Counted from the stretch's first letter, positions 35,277-47,281 are shown. The stretch: DNA of 64,000 nt from Zerene cesonia (GCF_012273895.1 NC_052108.1:868001-932000); one strand, 5' to 3'. Notes: a model not told the origin generated them from the letters alone. A program made the numbers and translations.

Positions 35277-35378
35277 AAACTATTATAATGTGGATTCATT
35301 AGAATAATAAGAATAATTCATTGGAAGACATTTATCTGGTGTCCCACAACACATTAAAACTCTCTAAAGGGTCTCGGC

Positions 35379-35455
35379 GTGTTGGACAAATGTCCCCGCG
35401 TAAGCCTTCCAAAGAACCGGGTATTATCCTCCTGGAGGTACCCGAGTTATATAGA
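35379..35455 (-). repeat. Repeat shared (inverted) with 45308-45371
   Basis: Minus-strand words ACTCGGGTACCTCCAGGAGG and TCTTTGGAAGGCTTACGCGG match the left flank of the 1000-N gap at 45372. Class unknown. Confidence 0.6.
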
Positions 35456-35514
35456 AAAGGGAAACATACTAATAACAATAAGGTTTATTAATAATTTCCT
35501 GCATAAAAACTTAC

Positions 35515-35615
35515 GTGCAAAAGAAAATGGAAGTCCATCCGACCATCTAAACTCCCCTTCTTGGACTGCATCCGTGGCCCCGATCCAGTATACGTCATCT
35601 ACGCCAGCACCAGGT
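35515..35615 (-). CDS. Exon 4 of CUB/C-type lectin gene: central C-type lectin domain 1
   Basis: 101 nt, acceptor AG at 35617-35616 (TATAG), donor GT at 35514-35513 (C|GTAAGT). It completes split Thr439 (AC|A) and leaves one base of His473. Residues 440-472 hold the lectin core: Y-W-I-G at 448-451, then E-G-E-F-R-W-S-D-G at 458-466, leading into the long loop that carries the sugar site in exon 5. Length, phase and motif all agree with both neighbouring exons. Confidence 0.95.
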
Positions 35616-35704
35616 CTATATAAAAATATTATATATAGTCATATAAATAAATAGTTTAATTGTATAATAATTAATAGAAAAACGAATCTACACAACATAC
35701 AAAT

Positions 35705-36847
35705 AGTCCAAGAAAATGGGTAGGGTAAATGCGAATTTGAGATTAAAACTTGAATTTTTGATATAATTTACTTTGNNNNNNNNNNNNNNNNNNNNNNNNN
35801 NNNNNNNNNNNNNNNNNNNNNNNNNNNNNNNNNNNNNNNNNNNNNNNNNNNNNNNNNNNNNNNNNNNNNNNNNNNNNNNNNNNNNNNNNNNNNNNNNNNN
35901 NNNNNNNNNNNNNNNNNNNNNNNNNNNNNNNNNNNNNNNNNNNNNNNNNNNNNNNNNNNNNNNNNNNNNNNNNNNNNNNNNNNNNNNNNNNNNNNNNNNN
36001 NNNNNNNNNNNNNNNNNNNNNNNNNNNNNNNNNNNNNNNNNNNNNNNNNNNNNNNNNNNNNNNNNNNNNNNNNNNNNNNNNNNNNNNNNNNNNNNNNNNN
36101 NNNNNNNNNNNNNNNNNNNNNNNNNNNNNNNNNNNNNNNNNNNNNNNNNNNNNNNNNNNNNNNNNNNNNNNNNNNNNNNNNNNNNNNNNNNNNNNNNNNN
36201 NNNNNNNNNNNNNNNNNNNNNNNNNNNNNNNNNNNNNNNNNNNNNNNNNNNNNNNNNNNNNNNNNNNNNNNNNNNNNNNNNNNNNNNNNNNNNNNNNNNN
36301 NNNNNNNNNNNNNNNNNNNNNNNNNNNNNNNNNNNNNNNNNNNNNNNNNNNNNNNNNNNNNNNNNNNNNNNNNNNNNNNNNNNNNNNNNNNNNNNNNNNN
36401 NNNNNNNNNNNNNNNNNNNNNNNNNNNNNNNNNNNNNNNNNNNNNNNNNNNNNNNNNNNNNNNNNNNNNNNNNNNNNNNNNNNNNNNNNNNNNNNNNNNN
36501 NNNNNNNNNNNNNNNNNNNNNNNNNNNNNNNNNNNNNNNNNNNNNNNNNNNNNNNNNNNNNNNNNNNNNNNNNNNNNNNNNNNNNNNNNNNNNNNNNNNN
36601 NNNNNNNNNNNNNNNNNNNNNNNNNNNNNNNNNNNNNNNNNNNNNNNNNNNNNNNNNNNNNNNNNNNNNNNNNNNNNNNNNNNNNNNNNNNNNNNNNNNN
36701 NNNNNNNNNNNNNNNNNNNNNNNNNNNNNNNNNNNNNNNNNNNNNNNNNNNNNNNNNNNNNNNNNNNNNNNNNNNTCAAAGTAAATTATATCAAAAATTC
36801 AAGTTTTAATCTCAAATTCGCATTTACCCTACCCATTTTCTTGGACT
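35705..36847. mobile_element. Perfect 71 bp inverted repeat flanking a gap, with TA at both ends
   Basis: 35705-35775 is the exact reverse complement of 36777-36847. The arms start AGTCCAAGAAAATGGGTAGG, and the outer bases read TA-GTCC...GGAC-TA, consistent with terminal inverted repeats of a TA-targeting DNA transposon. The interior is a 1000-N placeholder, so neither length nor a transposase can be judged. A misassembled palindrome is the alternative. Confidence 0.65.
35776..36775. other. Assembly gap, exactly 1000 N
   Basis: Unknown-size gap located exactly between the arms of a perfect inverted repeat, which probably caused the break. Confidence 0.98.
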
Positions 36848-36990
36848 AAAAGACAAAGATTCGATTAATATAAATGGTGTAGCATATTCTAAAAAGTAAT
36901 TTGATTGTATGTTGTAAATGTAAGGCCAAAAAAGGTAGTAACCTCCTATAAACACAGACTGGAATTTCAAAAAATAAGTTTATATATAAA

Positions 36991-37175
36991 GTAGCTGCGC
37001 CCCGCGGTTTCACCCGCGTAAGTCCGTATCTCGTAGGAATATCGAGATAAAAAGTTGCCTATATGTTATTCCAGTTGTCCAGCTGTCTACGTACCATTTC
37101 CATTGCAATCCGTACAGTAGTTTTTGCGTGAAAAAGCAACAAACACACACACATCCTTACAAATATTAGTAGGAT
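36991..37175 (-). mobile_element. Lep1-like Helitron
   Basis: Left end GTAGCTGCGCCCCGCGGTTT (CTAG mutated to GTAG on the plus strand), core present, right end shortened: the ACTTTCGCATTTATA segment is deleted before TATTAGTAGGAT. Confidence 0.9.
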
Positions 37176-38509
37176 AAGATAGTAGGATTATACAAGTATA
37201 AAGATATCTTAAACTATGACATGAGGATAATTGATTGAAAATGTTCGATAATAATTCATGAATAGTCGGCTAAATAACATACTCCAATGAAACGGTACTC
37301 TAAGTTATACACACGCAATTTGCAATGAAACAATGAACAAACGCTATTTGCAAATGCTTTTAGGGATTTTCTTCAAGTACTTAATATTCATTTATTTAAT
37401 TTTAAAGAGCACTGAAATTTAAATTGCATTGCAACTTTCTTTATTTTTTGTTTAAATTTGAATGGAATTGTTATGTGCCAGGACTCGAATGTCACTTTTG
37501 CAAACAAGAAGGTTGAATTGTTTATTCACAAAAAAAAACTGTATATGTGAGATTGCTATTAAATTATTCTTTTCTGATTGTTTATATTTCAAAGAAACAG
37601 TTGATGAATTCCTAGTAAATAAAGTTTGTTTTCGTACATTTTACAATGAAAAACAAATGAATTAATATATTGATGTTTTTTTTCATAATAGTTTCCATAA
37701 AAAGCCCCTTTTCATAATATTTTTGCTTCAAACTTTAAATTAGGAAGAGCGCGCCAAGCCAATGATAAGGGATTTCAAGATAGTGGGTTTTCCCACTTGT
37801 GGGAAAGCGGGTACACTAAATATTCATGTTATCTATGCTTATGGGACATCTCTACAAATACGGGACATCTTATCGGATCGAGTTTGATATAGGAAAACAT
37901 AATACCGGGAATGAAAATATTTAGAAGAGCAAGGAAAACGCTTTCACCAAGATGATGAACTTTGAACAATGTTAGGATAATATAATAAGAACTATTGTAG
38001 TCCAATATGACACTAGTTCGTGAATTTTCCTACTTTTGAATGCTATAAAACTAGAAACGAAATTCGAGTTCTACTTATAAAAAAAGAAAAAAAAAGATTA
38101 GGCATTTTGAAATTTATTTACAATGTTCTTTGTGAATATATATTTTGTTTCATGTTTATAGCATTATAATTAAGATAAATTAATGTTTTCTTTCTTGCTT
38201 TTGCATTCTGAATTATAAATTAAGATTTTTTTTAATTTTAAGTTTCGTTTTGTTTTGTTATAAAACAAACTTAATTAGCTAAAACTACTTACAACCGACT
38301 TCAAAAATGGAGGATGTTATAAATTCGTCTGCATTTTTTTGCGTTTGTTACCTTGTTGTTTTCTACTAGGTGAGCTAATTTTTATGATTGTTTAGTCTCA
38401 ATGACAATTTGAAGGTGGCTGAGTTATTCTAGATCGAGAAGATTAAATACTATTTACTGATGTAATAAACAAATGTTCAAGCATCCATTGTAATGATAAT
38501 ATATAAAAA

Positions 38510-38706
38510 TCCAGTGTCACGATGTATATTCCCAATGAACTCTTCACCAACTCAACGGATTTTGATGAAATTTAACATTTTATGTGTAATTTGCTCCAAC
38601 TTAAGATATAGGATAGTTTTTATTTCGATTAATTATCCCAATAATTTATAATCTTAATATTTTTAATTACTACTCAGCCACAGCAACGCGTGGCCGGGTA
38701 TGCTAG
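38510..38706 (+). mobile_element. Helitron-like element, subfamily 7
   Basis: Core ACTCAACGGATTTTGATGAA, 3' end AACGCGTGGCCGGGTATGCTAG|T. The CGCG-type hairpin near CTAG is visible. Confidence 0.65.
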
Positions 38707-38782
38707 TATCTTAATCAATTCGCTGCTGCTATTTAAAAATAAGAAAAACGGAAAAAAAACTTTTGATTAAACAAATCCTATT

Positions 38783-38812
38783 ATATAATATTTATAATTA
38801 TAAATATTATAT
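38783..38812. repeat. 30 bp perfect AT palindrome
   Basis: Arms of 15 bp (ATATAATATTTATAA and its complement) with no spacer. Only A and T bases, so cruciform extrusion or slippage origin is possible. Confidence 0.8.
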
Positions 38813-39603
38813 GTGTTGTATGTATAAATGTACTAATATTTATAGATAAAATATATAATGTATCCACCACAATTGTATATTTATAGCCAAATTCATATAA
38901 AAAAGACAATGTGCGTAACTCAACAATGCAGAATCTGCTAAGTTGTGTTTAAAAATTAGAGTGAATATAATACATAAAATACTAGTTCATTTAAACCCAC
39001 AGTTGGCTCTGAGTTGCACTGTACATCGAGATGGGAGAGTTTGAAACGCAGTTAAAGCAGAATATATCAAAGGATATTTGAACATGGCGCGAATTTGATG
39101 AAAATGTTTAAATATTCAATATAAAGTTCATTCGCATAATAAATGCAAATACCACGGTATTAATTTACGCGGGCGGGCTATAATTTGTTTCGTGTGATTG
39201 CATTTTTAATGATATAGTTTACTCTGTAGAACTTTTTATGTGTACATTTAACTTTATATTGAATATCTTTGTCAAATGAGTAGTGTTATTCGAGATTTGA
39301 AATATTTAGTGGAATTAAATGCAATTTGTATGTGGGATAACTATGGTTAAGGTTATTTCTTATTAACAACTAACATAATATATTTTTTAGTAGTAATAGT
39401 ACTTTGTGACTTTAGCTATGTCAAATATAGTATAGTAATAGTTATAATAATATAATAGTTATAATACCGTTGATATTTCAAAGATAAGATCCATGTACTA
39501 AATGAATTATTAGTTACTAGGATAGGTATTAAATATCACTGCGACAATGAAATATATATGTTGAAGAAATGAGTTAAGATATTTTAGGGAATGCCATTCT
39601 TAC

Positions 39604-40471
39604 GTGTTAGTTAAAACTTGGTCTAAAATCTGTTGTTGGTGCTCGTTCGACAGGCTGACCAGATGACCGCCTAGTTTCACGCATTCGGCTTCAGCCTGCC
39701 TCCAAGTTTTTTTCACTTCCCTAGCGGCAACGATACAAAAATCCCCAGATATTACCCAGCCATAGTCACAATGACCTATAATATCTTCAATTGGCTTATC
39801 CATCCACCACACTTTCATCCACATTGCTGAAGCATTTCTTTTTCCAAGTATAGTGACGTTCAATCTAATCGAATTCCCCTCGGAGATTATTTGAACACTC
39901 CTCAAAGGATCCCCGGGGCGCGAACAATGCTTCCACCTGGAATCGCCGTCTTGCAGAACTAATTCCATTCCTTTGCAGAATGTTTGCGACTCTTCGTGAA
40001 TGACATTCGAATTCTCATTCTCAGGCTTTGTGCCCATTTGTAGGCGGAGCGCCACACGGTTCCCGTACGGCAAGTGGATTTTGTAGGAACATAGAAGCTT
40101 CACAGCTGGGCCGACGTCGAACGAGCCGTTTCTAGCCGTCAGGAGAACATCATGACAGTGGTCAACGAGACGGTAGATCGCGGCGAACGTGGGTCGCCCG
40201 TGCACTTCAACCTCTGGGTTTTTGGACGAAGACTGATAAAGATATCTCCTGGATTGGAGCGGGATCTGTTCGAGCTTACCGCACAGCGTCGGTGAGGTGG
40301 GGGCGAATCTGAGGTACCCTGAAGAACAGGGTACGTTGAACTTATGCAGATCTACAAGGAGGGCGTTGTGAGGTGGGATTTGGGGGAAGGTGAGTTGGCA
40401 TCCGTGCGTCCTGGGCAATTGGCCGGAGTGGACGCGCCCTGAATGCCCGCTACGTATTCTTATCGCACAAT
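39604..40471 (-). CDS. Exon 3 of CUB/C-type lectin gene: CUB1, CUB2 and start of C-type lectin domain 1
   Basis: 868 nt, acceptor AG at 40473-40472 (TTACAG), donor GT at 39603-39602 (C|GTAAGA). It completes Asp150 (G|AT) and leaves two bases of Thr439. It encodes 288 codons. CUB1 (151-253) has the four canonical cysteines C151, C174, C198 and C213 and the S-G-x-x-x-S-G pattern. CUB2 (255-372) also has four (C255, C277, C315, C332), with sequons at N264, N354 and N362. C-type lectin domain 1 starts at C384 with C395 and C413 and the helix W-R-Q-A-E-A-E-C-V-K-L-G-G-H-L-V-S-L. An exon with two complete CUB domains is unusual beside the small lectin exons. The cysteines and sequons place the product in the secretory route or outside the cell. 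Confidence 0.96.
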
Positions 40472-41050
40472 CTGTAACAAAACAAAGTAAAGGTTTCATT
40501 AATTTCAGTTAGGAAAGTCTTAAATGTGGGGTTCTAATGTTAAATTAATGTTATTGATATTAACAATAGGCCAGATCCTTGCTATATGTATATTAAAACT
40601 TTGTTTAACGTGGCTCATATAAAATTTATTATTATTTGGTTGCTTTAGCCCGCGGCTTCGCAAGCGTTAAATTCGGAAAAAAATTTAAAGCGACTTTGTT
40701 TTGTGCTATTTAGTGATGACGACATACAAGACTACTAGCACAAACTGTATATTAGTAATATGTTTTATTATGTAAATATTATGTATATTCAACTATATGT
40801 GCATTTATAAATATTGTATATCATTATTATTATTTACACACGTTTTATAAATATACATGTATTATATTTAACAAAACATTCATAAATTTAATAGTTTGAG
40901 CATGAACACATCCGCTGTCAATAAGGCATAAGGCATCCACTGAAAATCAGTGTCAGTACGGTGAGTGGCGGGCCTAATTAAGGCACATATATATTTTAAC
41001 TATATTTATTACTTTGTTATATTTACCTGTATGTGTCATAATAAACATAT

Positions 41051-41080
41051 TTTCTTTCTTTCTTTCTTTCTTTCTTTCTT
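41051..41080 (+). repeat. (TTTC)n microsatellite
   Basis: About seven units of TTTC/TTCT in intron 2. Confidence 0.95.
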
Positions 41081-41226
41081 ATGTATTTATGGTATTTTTG
41101 TTATTTTACCAAGTCACAGCACCCTCGCATCTGTCTTGCGGCAAGCGGTAAAGATGCTTTGAGGTTAATCACTAGCCTGATCATATTTATAATGTTTATT
41201 TGTAAAAATCTATTTAAGGAAAAGGT

Positions 41227-41375
41227 AATTTTTATGTCATAGCGGAAAACTGAGTTATTGGTTTATCTGATGGTATGCGATTACCGTCGCCCATTAATAT
41301 TCGAAATCGTTGGTTGCTTTTAAGGGATAAGGGAAAAGAAATTAATACACGACAGGATAAAAGAAAAAGACTAGG
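41227..41375 (-). mobile_element. SINE-C relic, strongly diverged
   Basis: Plus-strand words TCATAGCGGAAAACTGAGTT, TCTGATGGTATGCGATTACC and AAGGGATAAGGGAAAAG align with the SINE-C consensus. Confidence 0.55.
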
Positions 41376-42705
41376 ATTGGTGAACAACAGCTAGATTTCA
41401 ATCTATTCTAATGTAAAATGAAAATTACCCGTTAAAAATATGAATTAATTTGGGATAAGAATGGAATTCGAAGTCGCCATGGCGCAAAAATTGCAAGAAC
41501 AGAAAATTCCATTTCATTTGGTAACCGTGGTAACTGATATTTCGCTATATTTCTTCCGTTCCTTCACCCCCCCAAAACTATAATTACCAACAATTTAAAC
41601 TCTTTATTCCACCGTACCATTCGATGCTTAAAGAAATAACGCTTTGTTTCGTTGATATTAATGTCTCTCATAACTAAGAATGTTATATCTTATTTCTAGT
41701 GAAAGGTATTTAATAGCACGCAGTCATATTGGGTTGGGTGGGTTTGATAAAGGCATTCCTTGAATCGGAAAATAAAAAATAACTCTAAATTTTGTATGTA
41801 AGGCGATTTTTTTATGTACAGAAGTTACCATAATTTAGCTTCAACATTTACTAATTTACTCTATACATATACACTGCACATAAAGCTTTATAATGGATTT
41901 GATATGTCACTTTTTATATAAATAAAAAATTTTCTTTCTGCTATCCTTTTGGTAATATTACCTTACAGAATACCTTATTAGAACGTTTTGAATGCGAAAA
42001 AGGGAAAATTTTGAGATAAAGATCCTAATGGCTGACATCTAGATAAATAATTATAAACGGCCCTTTGGTATTTAATTAGAAATAAGCACTATATTCAAAA
42101 CTGTTATAATATAGCTTTAATATAAATGGAAAGTACTAGAAACGACTCCAACGGAACGGTAAGTGCTGCTTAATGATAAGAAATTTTGCGATTTAATGAA
42201 TTCTGATGTAAATTTTCCATTATGCCAAATTGTTATTCGCATTTGCTTTCGTAAATCCAAGTATCTTAATGGCTGAAATTTGTCTTGTTTTCATTTGGAA
42301 TGTATCAAAAGTTTTGATGACGGAGTGCTTTCGAGTTGTGGCATTGTTAGCTTTAAATGTAGTTAGCTGGTTAATATTTATGTTTGTGAGGTAATAAAAT
42401 GTTTATGGTGCAATGAAACATTTCGTTTTGTTTTTATAATGCTTTAGTGAAACGATGGTAGGGAAACGGTTTTTAAAAGTATTATTTATTTGTCACCACG
42501 GAAACATTATGTAAAAATACGATATATATAGATACTGAGTAATAATTTGTACTTTTATAGTCTTATATCAAGACTTGGAACAGGAAGTCTGCAAATATCC
42601 CGACAGACATAAAAATATTTCATTTGATAATGTTAGATTTACACATGAGACTAATATCAAATATATAACGCGAAGAAGAACGCATTTGTATGAAAAATAG
42701 GGCTT

Positions 42706-42898
42706 TATTTCTTTTTTATTCCATAAGCGGGCAACTGTGGTGGAGGCTTGCCTGATCGTAAACGATCACCACTGCGCAGGAACATTTGAAGAAGTAGTAC
42801 CTTTGCAAATGCGCTGCCCGCTTTTAAAGAGAAAGAGAGGGGGAAGGAATGACTATTCGAAATAAGGAATGGACCGGGAAGGGTGGGGCAAAGGAAAC
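42706..42898 (-). mobile_element. SINE-C copy
   Basis: Plus-strand words AAGCGGGCAACTGTGGTGGA, GATCACCACTGCGCAGGAAC and AATGCGCTGCCCGCTTTTAA. The right part (5' end on minus) is missing. Confidence 0.7.
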
Positions 42899-43016
42899 TC
42901 ATTGTTAAATTATCTTCTAAATTTAAAGTAATTTTTTCATTTATGTACTTTCATTGCACAATGCATTAAAGATCTTAAAATTATTGTTTGCTTTATTGGG
43001 TTTTATTTTTTTCTAC

Positions 43017-43155
43017 ACCTTAGATTGCCTGTTAGAAATTGCTAAGCGAAAAGGGCTCATTGTGTAATACATGTAATGTTTAGTTTTTCACTTTATCTGC
43101 TTACGATATATCATGTAAATATAGCATTTATTATTATTCCATTAGCAAAGCAATA
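43017..43155 (+). mobile_element. LINE 3' end relic (weak)
   Basis: AGATTGCCTGTTAGAAATTG and AAGCGAAAAGGGCTCATTGT resemble the LINE 3' signature of 15728 and 30770, and an AATAAAATG tail follows. Diverged. Confidence 0.4.
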
Positions 43156-43576
43156 AAATGTATACGAACTGAATCATGTCATGTGGCGTTGAATCGCAAT
43201 GCCGTGTTGGCCGTGTACTAGCGCCATTTCTTCGAAACAGAAAGGGGCTAATTTGTATTCTCTCGAAATGCTTTATGCGATCTTTTCGGATTTACATTCC
43301 CGCGATGTAGTCCGTTTTAAATAAACCATTTGTACAACTTGACAACGGAATAATTTTCAGTATGAATTTGACTAATGTATCTTGTTTTTAGTGAAAATTC
43401 GTTCTGCTTAAAGAACTGCTGACGGTAGCAAATTACAATGATATTGGCTATGCGCTTGAGTTATGTTTCACATTTTAAATCGCAATTAAAATAAGATTAA
43501 TTTTTCCTTTCATTTACTTTGCGGCATGCTAATGTTGCGAATCTGTTAATTCTCATATACTCGTACAATCCATACT

Positions 43577-43780
43577 TCCTATTAATATTATAAATGCGAA
43601 AGTTTGTAAGTATGGATGTATGGATGTTTGTTACTCTTTCACGTAAAAACTACTGAAGCAATTGCAATGAAATTTGGTACGTAGACAGCTGGATAACTGG
43701 AATAACATATAGGCAACTTTTTATTCCGATATTCCTACGGGATACGGACTTACGCGGGTGAAACCGCGGGGCACAGCTAG
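43577..43780 (+). mobile_element. Lep1-like Helitron
   Basis: 5' TCCTATTAATATTATAAATG, 3' GGGGCACAGCTAG|T, with the complete internal core. The second A|T base pair flanking rule is broken at the 5' side (T instead of A). Confidence 0.92.
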
Positions 43781-43826
43781 TATGTTATAAATGCGAAAGT
43801 AGAAATTGAAGATTTTTAAACGACAG

Positions 43827-43908
43827 AGACAGTGAGTCTCCCGTGACCACATCACTGTAAAGTGTTCGAAACGTCGGGTTAATAATATAATGAATAAATC
43901 GCGTTTAA
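43827..43908 (-). repeat. Unnamed repeat fragment (GTTTCGAACACTTTACAGCG family)
   Basis: GTAAAGTGTTCGAAACGTCG then AATGAATAAATCGCGTTTAA, matching 33487-33652. Confidence 0.6.
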
Positions 43909-43910
43909 AA

Positions 43911-44026
43911 GTCTTTCATTACACAAGAAACCTATTTGGATGAAACTTTTGTTCAGAGATAGTTGGAAACCCGGATTTTTTTTACCGCATATACAGTGAT
44001 ACGGGCGAAACCGCGGGCGGAGAGAT
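43911..44026 (+). mobile_element. Helitron-like 3' relic
   Basis: Core CTATTTGGATGAAACTTTTG and end GGGCGAAACCGCGGGCGGAG; CTAG is lost. Confidence 0.45.
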
Positions 44027-44973
44027 GCTCATTAATACATTGATGATGATAATACACAGTGATCATATTTTGTCTGAATACATCGTTTAATCTTCCTGTT
44101 TATGTCTAACATTTAATTACGAAATACCCCTGTAATACATTAAAGACTAATCATATCAATTCCTTCCCAGTTCCCAGATAGAGAACTCAAATATTACTTC
44201 ACTCCATGAAATATAATTCTAAAACCAATACCCATTACGACTATCAGCCCGCGCGGAATGCATTTCCAATAAAAATCTACTGGTATTAAAACGTTTTATT
44301 CCTGTATATTGGTTGTTGTTAAATTTTACGGACCAAGCCGATAGTTCTAGGTTATAAAAACATTGAGTTGCATCAAGCACGCCACTTATATGAACCGGTC
44401 TTTGTATTGATCGAGGCTTAATTGAATTTTTTTGTTTATCGATTCGAGAGCGCTTCGAACGAAAGGTATTGATTCTGGCCACATAGTGCATGGCTAGAAT
44501 TTGTGCAAAGAAAATATTTTAAGTAATACGTACGAGAGGCTACTGAAAATCAGCGCTGTGCATAACGCGTAGCAGATTCTGAGTAGTTACCCTTTTTAGC
44601 AACACACCGATTACAAGTCCATCTTTTTATAATACCTTCATTAACATTATGTGGTGTTAAAAAATCATTATTTCTTTCTTATACCTATAAATTACTACCT
44701 GACCCGGCCTACGTTGTTCTGCCTTACACTTAACATTTAGAAATAGATCACAAAAGCCACCACTGCTTAAAATAAAACGTTACTAGCTTTTGAAAACATT
44801 GAGATAGTTAAGAAAAATATTGTCGACAAAGTGAAGTAACGGCGGCGCTTATAGAAACATCATTCCCGCGTAGAGCGCTATCTCTTATCAAAATATTGTC
44901 CTACTTTCTACGATCACTGCGCGTTACGTAATTTAAACATTTTGCAGGACTTTTTTGTCTCGAGTGGAAAATC

Positions 44974-45070
44974 TTACTAATATTATAAGAAGAAAGTCTG
45001 TGAGGTTGTCTCTGTCTTTTTGCGAGATCCACGCATTTTGATGATATTTGGTAGTGATGTAGCTTATGTT
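44974..45070 (+). mobile_element. Helitron-like 5' relic
   Basis: Begins TTACTAATATTATAAGAAG and contains CATTTTGATGATATTTGGTA, the usual core; the 3' half is absent. Confidence 0.4.
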
Positions 45071-45307
45071 TCAAAATAGCATATGAGAGATTTAAGAATA
45101 TTTTAAAATGTCAAACGACTAACGTTGTTTTCCGGTATATTGCTTTCAATAATTATATCTCTGATCATAGTTTTTTATATCATATTTATAAATAAATACC
45201 AAGGCGTAAGATGACAAAGTGAATAAAAATAATATTATCAATTCACATCTTTAGTGTTCATATTTTGCGGTTTAATGTATCGTATATACTATAATCTCTC
45301 CATAATA

Positions 45308-46440
45308 CTCGGGTACCTCCAGAAGGAAAGCACCCGGTCTTTTGGAAGGCTTACGTGGGGACACAGATCCANNNNNNNNNNNNNNNNNNNNNNNNNNNNN
45401 NNNNNNNNNNNNNNNNNNNNNNNNNNNNNNNNNNNNNNNNNNNNNNNNNNNNNNNNNNNNNNNNNNNNNNNNNNNNNNNNNNNNNNNNNNNNNNNNNNNN
45501 NNNNNNNNNNNNNNNNNNNNNNNNNNNNNNNNNNNNNNNNNNNNNNNNNNNNNNNNNNNNNNNNNNNNNNNNNNNNNNNNNNNNNNNNNNNNNNNNNNNN
45601 NNNNNNNNNNNNNNNNNNNNNNNNNNNNNNNNNNNNNNNNNNNNNNNNNNNNNNNNNNNNNNNNNNNNNNNNNNNNNNNNNNNNNNNNNNNNNNNNNNNN
45701 NNNNNNNNNNNNNNNNNNNNNNNNNNNNNNNNNNNNNNNNNNNNNNNNNNNNNNNNNNNNNNNNNNNNNNNNNNNNNNNNNNNNNNNNNNNNNNNNNNNN
45801 NNNNNNNNNNNNNNNNNNNNNNNNNNNNNNNNNNNNNNNNNNNNNNNNNNNNNNNNNNNNNNNNNNNNNNNNNNNNNNNNNNNNNNNNNNNNNNNNNNNN
45901 NNNNNNNNNNNNNNNNNNNNNNNNNNNNNNNNNNNNNNNNNNNNNNNNNNNNNNNNNNNNNNNNNNNNNNNNNNNNNNNNNNNNNNNNNNNNNNNNNNNN
46001 NNNNNNNNNNNNNNNNNNNNNNNNNNNNNNNNNNNNNNNNNNNNNNNNNNNNNNNNNNNNNNNNNNNNNNNNNNNNNNNNNNNNNNNNNNNNNNNNNNNN
46101 NNNNNNNNNNNNNNNNNNNNNNNNNNNNNNNNNNNNNNNNNNNNNNNNNNNNNNNNNNNNNNNNNNNNNNNNNNNNNNNNNNNNNNNNNNNNNNNNNNNN
46201 NNNNNNNNNNNNNNNNNNNNNNNNNNNNNNNNNNNNNNNNNNNNNNNNNNNNNNNNNNNNNNNNNNNNNNNNNNNNNNNNNNNNNNNNNNNNNNNNNNNN
46301 NNNNNNNNNNNNNNNNNNNNNNNNNNNNNNNNNNNNNNNNNNNNNNNNNNNNNNNNNNNNNNNNNNNNNNNCAGGGACCTCCCCCGGGAGAACTAAGGAC
46401 CGCGGGGGCGCTACTCCCCGTCACCTCGCCACAAGGTGCC
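45308..46440 (+). repeat. GC-rich repeat interrupted by a 1000-N gap
   Basis: Left flank ACTCGGGTACCTCCAGAAGG and TTTTGGAAGGCTTACGTGGG matches 35379-35455. The right flank (46372-46440) is strikingly GC-rich (CCGCGGGGGCGCTACTCCCC). The gap at 45372-46371 hides the rest. Class unknown. Confidence 0.5.
45372..46371. other. Assembly gap, exactly 1000 N
   Basis: Placeholder gap inside a GC-rich repeat. ORFs drawn across it are artefacts of the N run. Confidence 0.98.
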
Positions 46441-47281
46441 CTGCGGGCGTATATACTATAATTATTATTATACTATTATTAGATAAAGAGAATATCTAAA
46501 TGTTGTATCTAATAACATTACCTACACGTGAGCAATATAAATGAGAAAATTACTAAGATGAGTTGAAATTTAAAAAATAAATTACTTCTAATAAGTAGCT
46601 GATGACGAACATCATGAATTTTCTAGATCGTTTTTGTTTGTTTCCATGACAACCGAGTAAATTATTCAATTATCCGAGATTCGCTCTTTGAATCTATCAG
46701 TATCCAATTTGAACGGTCAAAGCAACTGGGTCAGTCTGGGGCAAGACACGGCTCAAAATTGCTTGTTTCCAAATAGTATTATAACACAAAGATGCAAATT
46801 GAATTATAACGGATAAACGTAGACTCTGCGAGAGCGTTAAGCTGTTTCTACGTGGTTGTCGTTTGGCTTTGAAATCGGTTCCCTGTGATTGATGACATGG
46901 CTTTATAACACGCTTTTATTAGCTTAATTTGTATGTTTGTATCCGACCAACATATTTAATCGATTTTGACAAATTAATTGTAAATACACATATTTAATTC
47001 AAATTCTGTACACCTATCAAAGATCGGAAAATTACGGAAAATTATTTGTAATACAATAATTTCATGAGTTTGTCTTATTATCGTGATCATAAGGATTAAA
47101 TAATCTTATGTTTACTTGATGTTAGAGAAGAGATGTTACAGATGTTAGCAAGTGAGACAATTTGATTCTATGTATAGTCGTTTTTTTAGTTTTTTGTGTA
47201 ATATATCTATTATTATTACCATTTCTTCTTAAAAAATCAAGATATAGCTGATTTTTTCCAACAAGAGTTTATTTACACTAC

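Larger units (their letters stand above)
28622..35514 (-). other. Intron 4 (6.9 kb)
   Basis: Packed with repeats: Lep1-like Helitrons (28682, 31721, 33922), other Helitron-like copies (30013, 30512, 31399, 35103), a LINE 3' end (30770), a SINE-A head (32475), a SINE-C (32681), an unnamed repeat (33487) and a repeat shared with 45308 (35379). The segments 28885-30010 and 34135-35100 show nothing recognisable. Confidence 0.85.
35616..39603 (-). other. Intron 3 (about 4.0 kb, includes a 1000-N gap)
   Basis: Holds the palindrome-flanked gap (35705-36847), a Lep1-like Helitron (36991-37175), another Helitron-like element (38510-38706) and an AT palindrome (38783-38812). The rest, about 37180-38500 and 38820-39600, is AT-rich with no recognised content. 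Confidence 0.85.

Noticed and set aside
35688..36849. Two ~360-residue ORFs on opposite strands
   Set aside because: They span the 1000-N gap; the identical tails on both strands simply reflect the perfect inverted repeat.
13004..43908. Dispersed near-identical ~200 bp units as a CRISPR-like or satellite array
   Set aside because: Units are spread over the window in both orientations with Helitron termini; they are transposons, not an array.
45254..46499. Four ~360-385-residue ORFs
   Set aside because: Artefacts of the 1000-N gap; flanking residues come from a GC-rich repeat.
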